A stretch of DNA of 63,475 bases, taken from JBBSZK01 sp964428325. GTDB taxonomy: Archaea; Nanobdellota; Nanobdellia; Pacearchaeales; GW2011-AR1. The stretch spans positions 1 through 63,475 of the forward strand of contig CAYRXU010000003.1 of NCBI GenBank assembly GCA_964428325.1. The letters are read 5' to 3'. The translations under genes were made by a program, and so were the position numbers. A model generated the notes under the pieces. It was not told the origin of the DNA. It did no database searches and worked only from the letters and a program-made list of their open reading frames with translations. Below are positions 16,491 to 24,912 of this stretch, piece after piece (the first letter of the stretch is position 1; every line of letters begins with the position of its first letter).

Positions 16491-16880
16491 ATGCAAATGA
16501 ATCAGGCATTATTTGAGCGAGCGCAGTTAGCTTATCAGCAAGCGCAGGCCCATGAAGAAAGACTGAAGTTCTTGAATGAGCAGATAGGCGAGTTGGACAC
16601 GTTTAATGAGAGTCTTAAACAGATGGAACATAATACTCAAGGCGAGTTCATGACATCGCTTGGAAAGGGCGTATTTGTTAAGACCAAGCGACTCGATAGT
16701 GATTTTCTTGTGGATGTTGGTGCTAGCGTTTTTGTGCGGAAAGAACTTGGAGATATTCAGCAGACCTTAGGTGAGCAAATTAAGCGCTTGACAGAGCTGC
16801 GTGAAGAGGTAAAAGAAGAGCTTAACGATCTACAACAAGAGCTGGCCGAGATGATGGGCGATGCTTCTCATAGCGAATAA
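16491..16880 (+). CDS. pfdA: prefoldin subunit alpha
   Basis: 129 residues from the ATG at 16491. Two long coiled-coil helices (about residues 4-45 and 90-122) flank a short beta region with LGKGVFVKTKRL and FLVDVGASVFVRKEL, which is the prefoldin alpha pattern. The hexameric prefoldin chaperone holds unfolded proteins for the thermosome. A ribosome/Sec neighbourhood is common for this gene in archaea. Confidence 0.9.
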   Translation: MQMNQALFERAQLAYQQAQAHEERLKFLNEQIGELDTFNESLKQMEHNTQGEFMTSLGKGVFVKTKRLDSDFLVDVGASVFVRKELGDIQQTLGEQIKRLTELREEVKEELNDLQQELAEMMGDASHSE

Positions 16881-16885
16881 GAAGG

Positions 16886-16893
16886 CTTAAATA
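16886..16893 (+). promoter_or_regulatory. TATA box of the 16915 gene
   Basis: CTTAAATA followed by 21 nt before the ATG at 16915. Confidence 0.65.
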
Positions 16894-16914
16894 GAGAGTT
16901 TTGAGGGATAAAAT

Positions 16915-17343
16915 ATGAGAGAAAGGCAAATTTCCTATAGAGCAGACTTAGATTACGTTGGAGTATATGATAAGAATGATTGGTTCATAGGGCACGTTGA
17001 TAAGGATAAGGGTCTTGATGGCTTAATTCGAAATGCCGATAAGAGCGGACAAATTAAGTTAGCGCAAGAGACTATGCCTCTAATTGAGAGAGCTATAATT
17101 TATTCTGAAGGTGGGGTGCGTGGACCTATAGATGCAAGGGCACCTTACGTAATTAGAGAAGTCGTCTATAGCTCGAGAGAAGAGATAAGCAGCGATAAAG
17201 TTGAGATTGAGAAGGGATTGCGACAACACGGCGGAAAACCAGAACATGTATACTTAGATATGAAATGGGATGAATTCGAAGAGAGAAAGAGACCAAAGAC
17301 GATAGACGTCACTGAAAGAGTTTCTATAGAAGCCGTAGATTAG
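16915..17343 (+). CDS. hypothetical protein
   Basis: 142 residues, soluble and strongly charged, with no signal peptide, membrane helix or metal motif. The N-terminal 25 residues (YRADLDYVGVYDKNDWFIGH) look like beta strands and the middle has a region around RGPIDARAPYVIREVVYSSR. I do not recognise a family. It has its own leaderless promoter and stands alone between prefoldin and the SpoIIM-like gene. More A/T-ending codons than the neighbouring ribosomal genes. Confidence 0.65.
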   Translation: MRERQISYRADLDYVGVYDKNDWFIGHVDKDKGLDGLIRNADKSGQIKLAQETMPLIERAIIYSEGGVRGPIDARAPYVIREVVYSSREEISSDKVEIEKGLRQHGGKPEHVYLDMKWDEFEERKRPKTIDVTERVSIEAVD

Positions 17344-17363
17344 ATTATTCAGTTTGCACAAAA

Positions 17364-17371
17364 CTATTTAA
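17364..17371 (+). promoter_or_regulatory. TATA box of the SpoIIM-like gene, with a Shine-Dalgarno leader
   Basis: CTATTTAA. The predicted transcription start (about 17393) is 18 nt before the ATG at 17411, and the short leader carries GGTGA 9 nt upstream of the ATG. This is one of the few non-leaderless genes here. Confidence 0.55.
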
Positions 17372-17410
17372 GCGTTTGAGGCGACAAATCGATTAGGTGA
17401 GAAAGAAGAG

Positions 17411-18274
17411 ATGTTAGAGATGATTATTGGGCCTAAAAAGGCCGAACGGCAACCTTGGGAGATGTTCTTTATTGGTTTGTTTTATGCTAGTGCGTCACTT
17501 TTGCTTGTGAATTGGATTTTTGCGCGTGATGCTGTGCTTATGAAATATTCAGGAGTGTTAGTTGTGACTTTTACAGTTATGTTTTCTCTTCCTTTTGTGT
17601 ACTATCTGATCAAGCTTGAGGAAAAGAAAGCGATTGAGAATAATGGCGGAGCATTTGGCCTGCTGAAGGAGCACCGTAAGGCCCTTTGGGCATTTCTATG
17701 GCTGTTTTTGGGTTTTGTTGTGGCCTATTCGTTCTGGTACATTCTTTTGCCGACGACACAAAGCTTTAGGGCTCAAGTGGAAACGTACTGTGCGATCAAT
17801 AGGCCGGCAGAGTATGATGGATGTTTAGCGCAGTATGGGGGAGCAAAAGGTGTACAGCAGACAGCGTTTGCAGGCAATAAGGAGCGATTGTTCTTGATAT
17901 TCGCGAATAATATCTACGTGTTGATATTTACTATAGTGTTCTCCCTGTTATTTGGCGCAGGTGCGATATTTATTCTAGCATGGAACGCAAGCGTCATAGC
18001 GGCAGCTATAAGCATATTCACACGGTCGAGCTTAGTTGAGTTGCCGATTGGGCTTGCTAGATACATGATACATGGACTGCCTGAAATTGCAGCTTACTTC
18101 ATTGCTGCTCTTGCGGGAGGCATTATTTCGACAGCAGTTATAAGGCATGAGGCAACATCAGATAAATTCTGGAACATTCTCCAAGACTCTTTGAATTTGA
18201 TTATTGTAGCAGTCATAGTTCTGTTCTTGGCAGCACTTATGGAAGTGTTTATCACGCCTTTATTGTTTAGCTGA
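17411..18274 (+). CDS. SpoIIM-like (DUF95) integral membrane protein
   Basis: 287 residues with about six membrane helices. The N-terminal part has two helices, a charged loop and a third helix; an extracytoplasmic segment with two cysteines (VETYCAINRPAEYDGCLAQY) follows. The C-terminal half carries the SpoIIM-family pattern: NNIYVLIFTIVFSLLFGAGA, then MIHGLPEIAAYFIAALAGG. In archaea SpoIIM homologues are not linked to sporulation and their role is unclear. The start is supported by a GGTGA ribosome-binding site. Confidence 0.85.
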   Translation: MLEMIIGPKKAERQPWEMFFIGLFYASASLLLVNWIFARDAVLMKYSGVLVVTFTVMFSLPFVYYLIKLEEKKAIENNGGAFGLLKEHRKALWAFLWLFLGFVVAYSFWYILLPTTQSFRAQVETYCAINRPAEYDGCLAQYGGAKGVQQTAFAGNKERLFLIFANNIYVLIFTIVFSLLFGAGAIFILAWNASVIAAAISIFTRSSLVELPIGLARYMIHGLPEIAAYFIAALAGGIISTAVIRHEATSDKFWNILQDSLNLIIVAVIVLFLAALMEVFITPLLFS

Positions 18275-18278
18275 AAGA

Positions 18279-18286
18279 TTTAAATA
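18279..18286 (+). promoter_or_regulatory. TATA box of the zinc-ribbon/aglB operon
   Basis: TTTAAATA followed by 21 nt before the ATG at 18308. It identifies the small gene, not aglB, as first in the transcript. Confidence 0.65.
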
Positions 18287-18307
18287 ACGTCGTAAACCCT
18301 TAGAAAT

Positions 18308-18454
18308 ATGGAGGCAATGTGTACTTATTGCGGATATCGGTGCGAAGCGTCACCGAAGAAAACTTCTTGCCCTTATTGTGGTAAAAAAGGCGGGCTAAAC
18401 ACGTTGACGACCGCAGAGTCGCTGATTGAAGATGACGAACGAACGGATCGTTGA
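18308..18454 (+). CDS. small zinc-ribbon protein upstream of aglB
   Basis: 48 residues. Cys5 and Cys8 (CTYC) with Cys21 and Cys24 (CPYC) form a four-cysteine zinc ribbon, plus a fifth Cys at 12. The acidic tail is AESLIEDDERTDR. It begins exactly 21 nt after a TATA box, and its 3' end overlaps the aglB start by 23 nt in another frame, so the two are likely translated from one message. No family name is assigned; an RNA- or protein-binding adaptor role would be a guess. Confidence 0.7.
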   Translation: MEAMCTYCGYRCEASPKKTSCPYCGKKGGLNTLTTAESLIEDDERTDR

Positions 18455-21365
18455 AGAGCGGACACAGCGCCTTATTTCGCTGTTTAAAACTTCCCCGTCT
18501 GTTAAGATACCAGTAATCATTGCAGGTATTGCTGTATTGATTGCCATACTGGGTTATGTGCGTTTCTTGGCTATTGCAGCACCTTTCACGTTTTTGTTAC
18601 TCGCTGTTGCTTCACTTGCTACGGCGGCACTCTTTGCCTTCAAGAAAGATAAATGGGCACTTTATCCGTTGCTTGCTTGGGTTGTTTATCTTGCCATGTT
18701 TATACGTACACGTAATCTTGGCGGTCTGCGTGATGTAACGACTGGTGGCTGGACACTTGGACCAGACTTAGATCCGTTCCTCTTCTTACGATGGGCCAAA
18801 GATATTGTTGCTCATGGATCTCTTCCTGCAATGGATACGCTGCGTTATGTTCCTCTCGGATTCAATACCACAGGTGAAACTTTGCTCTTGCCTTACCTTA
18901 TTGCCTGGTTCCACAATATTACGTCTGCTATTGGATTGACAACGAGTGTTGAACACTCTGCCGTATTGTTCCCCGTTTTCATGTTTGGATTGACAGTTAT
19001 TGCGTTTTACTTTATGGTGCGCGAGGTGTTCTCGTACCAGGGTAAGACGGCATCGAGCGTGACGGCACTTATTGCTTCGATGTTCTTGTCTATATTTACC
19101 GTATTCTTGCCGAGAACTATTGCAGGCATTCCAGAAAAGGAATCAGCAGCGTTCTTCTTCATGTTCCTTGCACTCTATCTTTTCCTTGTGAGTTGGAAAA
19201 AAGAAAAGATGCTTACGAGTTTGATACTTGCTGGTGTTGCAGGTATCGTCAGTGCGCTTATGGCCTTAGTTTGGGGCGGTTACGTCTACTTGTTCGTATT
19301 GGTAGGACTTACAACATTTGCTATGTTCCTTGCAGGAGCTAGTGAAAAGAAACATGCGTATGATTACATTGTATGGCTTGCTGCTACAGTGATTATCATG
19401 TTGGTTGCATCAACACGTTACAATTTGCGAGATATGTTGAGTTCGACCACAACAGGGCTTGCTTTCGCTGTTGCAGGTATCCTCATTGTTGATATGATAC
19501 TCGCGTACTTCTTCAAAGAAGGTATGATGAGACCTAACTTCCTCAATAAAGTTCCACGGCAGATTGTCTCAATTGTTATTGCTGTGATTATCGGAATAAT
19601 TTTGGGAACAATCCTTATTGGGCCAAGTTTCTTGGGAGACAGAATATCTAGCATCGAGAATATTCTGGTCAAACCTACTACAGATCGTATTGGTACAACT
19701 GTAGCTGAAAACAAACAACCTTACCTTAATGAGTGGGTTTCAAGCTTCGGGCCAACCTTTGGCGAGGTAGGCAACTTGTTTGGAAAGTCTATCCAAGCTG
19801 CTTCACTTAACAATTTCCCATTCTTGTTCTGGCTGGCACTAATTGGGGCGGTTTACTTATTCTATCAAGGCACAAAACACTTGAAGAAATCACATCACCG
19901 ATATTTGACGGCTAGTTATGCATTCTTGTTGCTTGCTATTGTGTTCAGCCGTATTTCGGAAAGTAGCTTGTTTAATGGAGTTAATTTTGCCAGTACGCTA
20001 TTCTATGGAGCTGGCATCTTGATATTCCTTGGTGTTGCAGGTTACGTTTACTATGTAGACTATCGAGATAATCAGCTAGGATCAATTAAGGTCATCTCGA
20101 TGATTACGTTCTTCCTAGCATTGTTCTTCGTTGTAACCTTGGTATCTGCACGTGGTGCTATTCGCCTAGTTATGATGCTAGTGCCGATTATTGCCATGCT
20201 TGTGGCTGCATTGGCGACTGAAGTGTACGCCCGTTATGTGAGAAAGCGACATGAGAACGTACCATGGCAGACTGCGGCAGTTATTATGGGGGTTGTATTC
20301 GTGATTGCAACTGTTTCTATGCTTTACTTCCACACGGCAAGCGTTGCAACCGCGCAAGGATATGCTCCTACAGGATATACGCAGCAATGGCAATACGCCA
20401 TGGAGTGGGTGCGTGAGAATACGCAAGAAGATGCTGTCTTTGCACACTGGTGGGATTATGGATACTGGGTACAGAGCATGGGTGAACGTGCAACCGTGCT
20501 TGATGGCGGAAACGTTATTGGTTACTGGAACTATCTGATGGGAAGATATGGCATTACTGGTCAGACTGAACAGCAAGCTCTTGAGTTCTTCTATAGCCAC
20601 AATGTTACACACTTCCTTATCGATTCAACTGATATTGGCAAGTATCCTGCTTTCTCGAGTATTGGATCGAACTTGAGCTACGATAGAAGAAGCTGGGTCG
20701 ATACTTTCCTCAAGAACAATCAGGGAACGTATGAGAGCAAGAATACAACGGCTTATCTTTACCAAGGACAGAGCATACTAGATGCAGATATCTCTTACTT
20801 TTACAACGGAACTCGCGTGTTCTTGCCTGGCATTAATGGTATTGCCTTGTCGGATGTAAGAAACGTTGCTGGTGTTGGCGCACTTATCGTGAATGTGAGG
20901 AGCGATGACTCATTGGATGGTGCGGAGATCATTGCAGTTTATCAGAACCAACAGTATCGTGTACCTGTACGATATGCTTACTACAAGGGAGCATTTTACG
21001 ATTTCAATTCGGGTATTGATGCTGGCGTGTACGTTTATCCTTCTGTGCAGATTGTAAATGGGCAAGCTGCAATAGATGAAGTTGGGGCATCCATGTTCTT
21101 GAGCTCTAAAGTAGTGCATTCACAGTTTGCACGGCTTTACTTGTACAACGAACCACAAGAAGGATTCAGACTTATGCATAGCGAAGATAACTTGATTGTT
21201 AAAGCACTGAAGGAAAGCGGTGCAACACAGATACACGATTTCATTTACTACCAAGGCGTTCAAGGCCCTATCAAGATATGGGAAGTTGTTTATCCTGAAG
21301 GCATGCAAGTGAATCCACTTTATCTGAGAGAAACATTCCCTGAAGGACAGCAGTGGAGTATCTAG
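18432..21365 (+). CDS. aglB: oligosaccharyltransferase AglB (STT3 family)
   Basis: 977 residues from the ATG at 18432; an in-frame TTG two codons earlier is less likely. It transfers a lipid-linked glycan to Asn in N-x-S/T sites on the outer side of the membrane. About 13 membrane helices in the first 640 residues. The first outer loop has the acidic motif in GPDLDPFLFLRW (about residue 113). The hallmark WWDYGYW is at about residues 672-678, followed by the soluble C-terminal domain. It heads a run of glycan genes and is only 1 nt from the next gene. Confidence 0.95.
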   Translation: MTNERIVEERTQRLISLFKTSPSVKIPVIIAGIAVLIAILGYVRFLAIAAPFTFLLLAVASLATAALFAFKKDKWALYPLLAWVVYLAMFIRTRNLGGLRDVTTGGWTLGPDLDPFLFLRWAKDIVAHGSLPAMDTLRYVPLGFNTTGETLLLPYLIAWFHNITSAIGLTTSVEHSAVLFPVFMFGLTVIAFYFMVREVFSYQGKTASSVTALIASMFLSIFTVFLPRTIAGIPEKESAAFFFMFLALYLFLVSWKKEKMLTSLILAGVAGIVSALMALVWGGYVYLFVLVGLTTFAMFLAGASEKKHAYDYIVWLAATVIIMLVASTRYNLRDMLSSTTTGLAFAVAGILIVDMILAYFFKEGMMRPNFLNKVPRQIVSIVIAVIIGIILGTILIGPSFLGDRISSIENILVKPTTDRIGTTVAENKQPYLNEWVSSFGPTFGEVGNLFGKSIQAASLNNFPFLFWLALIGAVYLFYQGTKHLKKSHHRYLTASYAFLLLAIVFSRISESSLFNGVNFASTLFYGAGILIFLGVAGYVYYVDYRDNQLGSIKVISMITFFLALFFVVTLVSARGAIRLVMMLVPIIAMLVAALATEVYARYVRKRHENVPWQTAAVIMGVVFVIATVSMLYFHTASVATAQGYAPTGYTQQWQYAMEWVRENTQEDAVFAHWWDYGYWVQSMGERATVLDGGNVIGYWNYLMGRYGITGQTEQQALEFFYSHNVTHFLIDSTDIGKYPAFSSIGSNLSYDRRSWVDTFLKNNQGTYESKNTTAYLYQGQSILDADISYFYNGTRVFLPGINGIALSDVRNVAGVGALIVNVRSDDSLDGAEIIAVYQNQQYRVPVRYAYYKGAFYDFNSGIDAGVYVYPSVQIVNGQAAIDEVGASMFLSSKVVHSQFARLYLYNEPQEGFRLMHSEDNLIVKALKESGATQIHDFIYYQGVQGPIKIWEVVYPEGMQVNPLYLRETFPEGQQWSI

Positions 21366-21366
21366 T

Positions 21367-22377
21367 ATGGACACGCTCTTGTTTCTCCCGCTTGTTGTAT
21401 CACTTCTTGTAAGTTTATTTTTCGTTCCGCATTGGATACGCAGAGCTCGACAGGCAGGGCTTATTTGGGAAGACATGAACAAGCTTTCTCGGCCTCAAGT
21501 CGCAGGCTCTGGAGGCATAATTGTTGTGTTGGCGTTTATTGCAGGAGTTTTTGCTTTTATTGCCTATCAGACATTCCATCTGGGAACTATGGAACATGCG
21601 ACTGAAATTACGACTGCACTTAGTTGTGTATTGTTACTTGCAGGTATTGGACTTGTTGACGATCTGATGGGATGGAGACGTGGCGGATTAACAATAAGTT
21701 CTCGTATCGTGCTTGTGTTGCTTGCTGCGGTGCCACTTGTTGTTATTAACGCTGGGCGATCTGAAATGGCCATTCCTTTTGTCGGTGTTGTGAGTCTTGG
21801 TTTGATTTATCCTTTGATTATTGTTCCTCTTGGAGTTCTTGGTGCAACAACGACATTCAATATACTCGCGGGATTTAATGGGCTTGAAGCAGGGCAGGGA
21901 ATTATCTTGCTAAGTGCGCTTTCCCTTGTGGCATTCCTTACAGGCAATGGATGGCTTGCAGTCATTGCATTATGTATGGTTTGTGCGCTGCTTGGTTTCC
22001 TCTATTACAATTTCAACCCTGCGAAGGTATTTCCAGGAGATTCTTTGACTTATGCAGTTGGAGGACTTGTGGCAATTATGGCCATATTAGGTAACTTTGA
22101 GAAGCTCGCTATCGCATTCTATGTACCTTACATTATTGAAGTCATACTCAAGTCAAGAGGCAAACTTGTCAAGCACTCATTCGGTAAACCGAATAAGGAA
22201 GGCGCTCTTGATGTACCTTATGAAAAGATGTACAGCCTGAATCATGTTGCGATTTATCTATTACAGAAAATGGGCTTCCGCTCAAGTGAGAAGAATGCAG
22301 TCTATCTAATCTGGATATTCCAGATTGTTGTGATTGTTCTTGCGTTCCTTCTCTTTGGGAGAAACCTATTCGCATGA
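21367..22377 (+). CDS. polyprenyl-phosphate sugar-1-phosphate transferase (GPT/MraY/WecA family)
   Basis: 336 residues with about ten membrane helices. Conserved acidic sites: GLVDDLMGW near residue 95 and the NFNPAKVFPGDS loop near residue 217; FNILAGFNGLEAGQG near residue 160 resembles the eukaryotic GPT/AglH pattern. Such enzymes move a GlcNAc-phosphate-type group from UDP-sugar to dolichyl phosphate, the first step of the lipid-linked oligosaccharide. It lies directly behind aglB and overlaps the flippase by 4 nt. Confidence 0.92.
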   Translation: MDTLLFLPLVVSLLVSLFFVPHWIRRARQAGLIWEDMNKLSRPQVAGSGGIIVVLAFIAGVFAFIAYQTFHLGTMEHATEITTALSCVLLLAGIGLVDDLMGWRRGGLTISSRIVLVLLAAVPLVVINAGRSEMAIPFVGVVSLGLIYPLIIVPLGVLGATTTFNILAGFNGLEAGQGIILLSALSLVAFLTGNGWLAVIALCMVCALLGFLYYNFNPAKVFPGDSLTYAVGGLVAIMAILGNFEKLAIAFYVPYIIEVILKSRGKLVKHSFGKPNKEGALDVPYEKMYSLNHVAIYLLQKMGFRSSEKNAVYLIWIFQIVVIVLAFLLFGRNLFA

Positions 22378-23609
22378 TAAAACGGATTATGAATGACCCT
22401 CTTGTGCGAGGGAGTATCGTGCTTGTTGTTGCTTTTGGCATATTCAATGTTCTGAATTTTGCGTTTCATATTGTCATGGCTCGCTCGCTTGAGACTGCGG
22501 ATTATGGTGTGCTTGCAACCTTGTTCTCAATTATGTACATTATGGGTTTCTTTACCGAGTCTATCCAGACCGTTATCGCAAAATATAGCACTGCCCAAAA
22601 GAGCGATGGAAAAGTCGCTTCATTGCTTAGGAGATCGCTGCATAGAGTAGGAAAACCTGCCCTGATACTTTTTGGCTGCTATCTACTTGCAGCATTTGCA
22701 CTAAGTCCGCTGCTTGAAATCTCTTGGTTTTTGATTGCAGTTAATGGATTGATGATATTTTGCGCATTCTACCTGCCTGTAACGAGAGGAGTATTACAAG
22801 GTAAACAAAGATTTGGAGCGCTTGGTCTCAACATGATTGTTGAGGGAGCGGTAAAGATAGTTATTGCATCTGCGCTTGTGCTTGTTGGTTGGCGCGTATA
22901 TGGTGCGCTTGTGGGAACGATACTTGGCGCAGTAGGAGCTTACATAATGTCGCTCGTCAGCTTAAGCAAAATACGAAATACGAGAGAAGAACATGCTGAC
23001 GCATCAAACATCTACGCTTATGGAAAACCTACCTTTATTCTTATTATGGGCCTGATGATATTCTATAGCCTTGATGTTATACTTGCTAAGCTCTTCTTTG
23101 ACAGCACGACTGCAGGCATGTATGCTATCGCCTCTGTGCTTGCGAAGACTATTTTCCTTGGAACACAACCTATCAGCAAAGCAATGTTCCCTCTTGCTGC
23201 GGAGAATGATGCAAGTGCAGAGAAGAGCAAGAAGAAAATATTGTTAAAGGCCTTGTATATTATTGTGTTGCTTATTGCCACGGCTCTTGCACTATTCTAC
23301 CTGGCGCCACATTTCATTATCGACATTTTCTCAGGAAAAGATATTGTAGATGCTGCGAAGATATTGTTGCCACTTGGGGCAGGGTTCTCACTTGTTTCGA
23401 TCTCAAACCTTATGATACTCTATCACCTTTCGCGCAAGTCTGTGCGATATAGCTGGCTCATCTTCATACCAGTCGCCGTACAAGCCATTCTTCTCTGGAT
23501 GTTTTCTTCGAATCTTATGCAGTTCTCAATAGCCTTACTTTGCGCCTCTGTGACGCTCTTAGGAGTGACGCTCATTATGGTCGTAATTGGTCGCCGCAAG
23601 GAGGCGTAA
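22374..23609 (+). CDS. polysaccharide/lipid-linked oligosaccharide flippase (MOP superfamily, Wzx-like)
   Basis: 411 residues, about 12 membrane helices in pairs. The opening VLNFAFHIVMARSLETADYG followed by LATLFSIMYIMGFFTESIQ is the usual start of Wzx/RfbX flippases. It would turn the lipid-linked glycan to the outer face for AglB. Overlaps the upstream gene (ATGA) and ends 1 nt before the SDR gene. Confidence 0.88.
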   Translation: MIKRIMNDPLVRGSIVLVVAFGIFNVLNFAFHIVMARSLETADYGVLATLFSIMYIMGFFTESIQTVIAKYSTAQKSDGKVASLLRRSLHRVGKPALILFGCYLLAAFALSPLLEISWFLIAVNGLMIFCAFYLPVTRGVLQGKQRFGALGLNMIVEGAVKIVIASALVLVGWRVYGALVGTILGAVGAYIMSLVSLSKIRNTREEHADASNIYAYGKPTFILIMGLMIFYSLDVILAKLFFDSTTAGMYAIASVLAKTIFLGTQPISKAMFPLAAENDASAEKSKKKILLKALYIIVLLIATALALFYLAPHFIIDIFSGKDIVDAAKILLPLGAGFSLVSISNLMILYHLSRKSVRYSWLIFIPVAVQAILLWMFSSNLMQFSIALLCASVTLLGVTLIMVVIGRRKEA

Positions 23610-23610
23610 G

Positions 23611-24912
23611 ATGAAATTGCGCGTTGCCGTGACTGGAGCACATGGATTTATTGGAAGGCATGTTGTGGAGGCCTTAGTTGCTAAAGGATATATTGTGCGT
23701 GCTATTGCACGAAAGAGAAACCATTCTCCTTATCTAGTGAATGAGCGTTTTGAGCTCGTATATGGAGACATTCGCAACAGAGAGTTCCTTTTTGATGCTA
23801 TGAAGGATGTAAATATTGTTGTACACCTGGCCGCTGCTAAGTCAGATGAAAAAGAGAGTTATGAGACTAATGTCTTGGGGACACGTAACCTCAAGGAAGC
23901 ATGTGAGGCTAACGATGTTTCATTTATTGTGCATATGAGTACAATGTCGACCAAAATTGAGAGGAAAGGTGCTTACGCTTACACGAAGTCTGCTGCAGAT
24001 GAAGAAATAAAGAAAGGTTCTATTCCTGTGACGATTATTCGTCCTAGTGTTGTTTATGGTCCTGAGTTCACAGGCGTGTTTGGATCCATGCTTAAGTTTT
24101 CACGTTTGCCTTTTGTTCCGATGTTCGGCAATGGAGATGTCATCTTCAGGCCAATACACGTTGATGATCTCGCTCAGATGATTGTGCGCCTTATAGAGAA
24201 TGAGAAATCTTGGGGAGGAGATTATGACGCAGGGGGCAAAGAGAAAATTTCATTCAAATCTCTTTTGAAGATGATTGCTCATCTCATTACTGGAAAGAGA
24301 AATGTGCATGTTTTGCATTTACCTGCTTCTCTTGGTATTGCTGGAGCGAGAGCGCTTGCTTTGTTAACGTCTAGGCCACCAATCACAGTAAGCAATATAT
24401 TGGGATCCACTCAGCACGTTGTGACAGATTCTGAGAAACTGATAAGGGAAAGTAAGTTTGTGCCACGAACACTTGAGTCTGGGCTTGCAGAATTAAGAGA
24501 GAGATATAGAATGCGCAAGGAGTTGGAATTGATCTACCACTATCTCTTGCCCGGGTGTTTGAAAGCATATCCGATTGAGGAAAATGAGATAGATAATTAT
24601 GCGCTCGCCTTAGAATCTCGAGGAATTTCTACATCTCTTAGGGATATTGTGTATAAGCCGCTTGTTCTTGGTTTTCTCGACGCTGTTTCAAAATTATTTT
24701 ACAAGAGTAACGCATTGCAGAAGAAACTCTACATCGCATTCATCCTGCTTGAGTGTAGTCCTCGCAGTGCACAATTTTTGTTGCCACGTCAAAGATCTGT
24801 TGTCTCAATTATGGCTGCAGGATTTATTGCAGGTATGTCGACAACAATCAAAGTGATAGGAGGTCTTGGATTAATGCTTATTCCAGGATTTGTAAAACGC
24901 CATGTCAACTAA
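23611..24912 (+). CDS. NAD-dependent epimerase/dehydratase (extended SDR) with a C-terminal extension
   Basis: 433 residues from the ATG at 23611, preceded by GGAGG 9 nt upstream. Rossmann motif VTGAHGFIGRHVVEAL at residues 7-22; active-site type YAYTKSAADEE (YxxxK) near residue 120; HVDDLAQMI near residue 184. Residues 1-305 make a normal nucleotide-sugar or isoprenoid SDR. The last about 125 residues add a separate domain with hydrophobic stretches (IMAAGFIAGMSTTIKVIGGL) that could bind the membrane. Substrate unknown. The 3' end overlaps the next gene by 11 nt. Confidence 0.85.
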   Translation: MKLRVAVTGAHGFIGRHVVEALVAKGYIVRAIARKRNHSPYLVNERFELVYGDIRNREFLFDAMKDVNIVVHLAAAKSDEKESYETNVLGTRNLKEACEANDVSFIVHMSTMSTKIERKGAYAYTKSAADEEIKKGSIPVTIIRPSVVYGPEFTGVFGSMLKFSRLPFVPMFGNGDVIFRPIHVDDLAQMIVRLIENEKSWGGDYDAGGKEKISFKSLLKMIAHLITGKRNVHVLHLPASLGIAGARALALLTSRPPITVSNILGSTQHVVTDSEKLIRESKFVPRTLESGLAELRERYRMRKELELIYHYLLPGCLKAYPIEENEIDNYALALESRGISTSLRDIVYKPLVLGFLDAVSKLFYKSNALQKKLYIAFILLECSPRSAQFLLPRQRSVVSIMAAGFIAGMSTTIKVIGGLGLMLIPGFVKRHVN

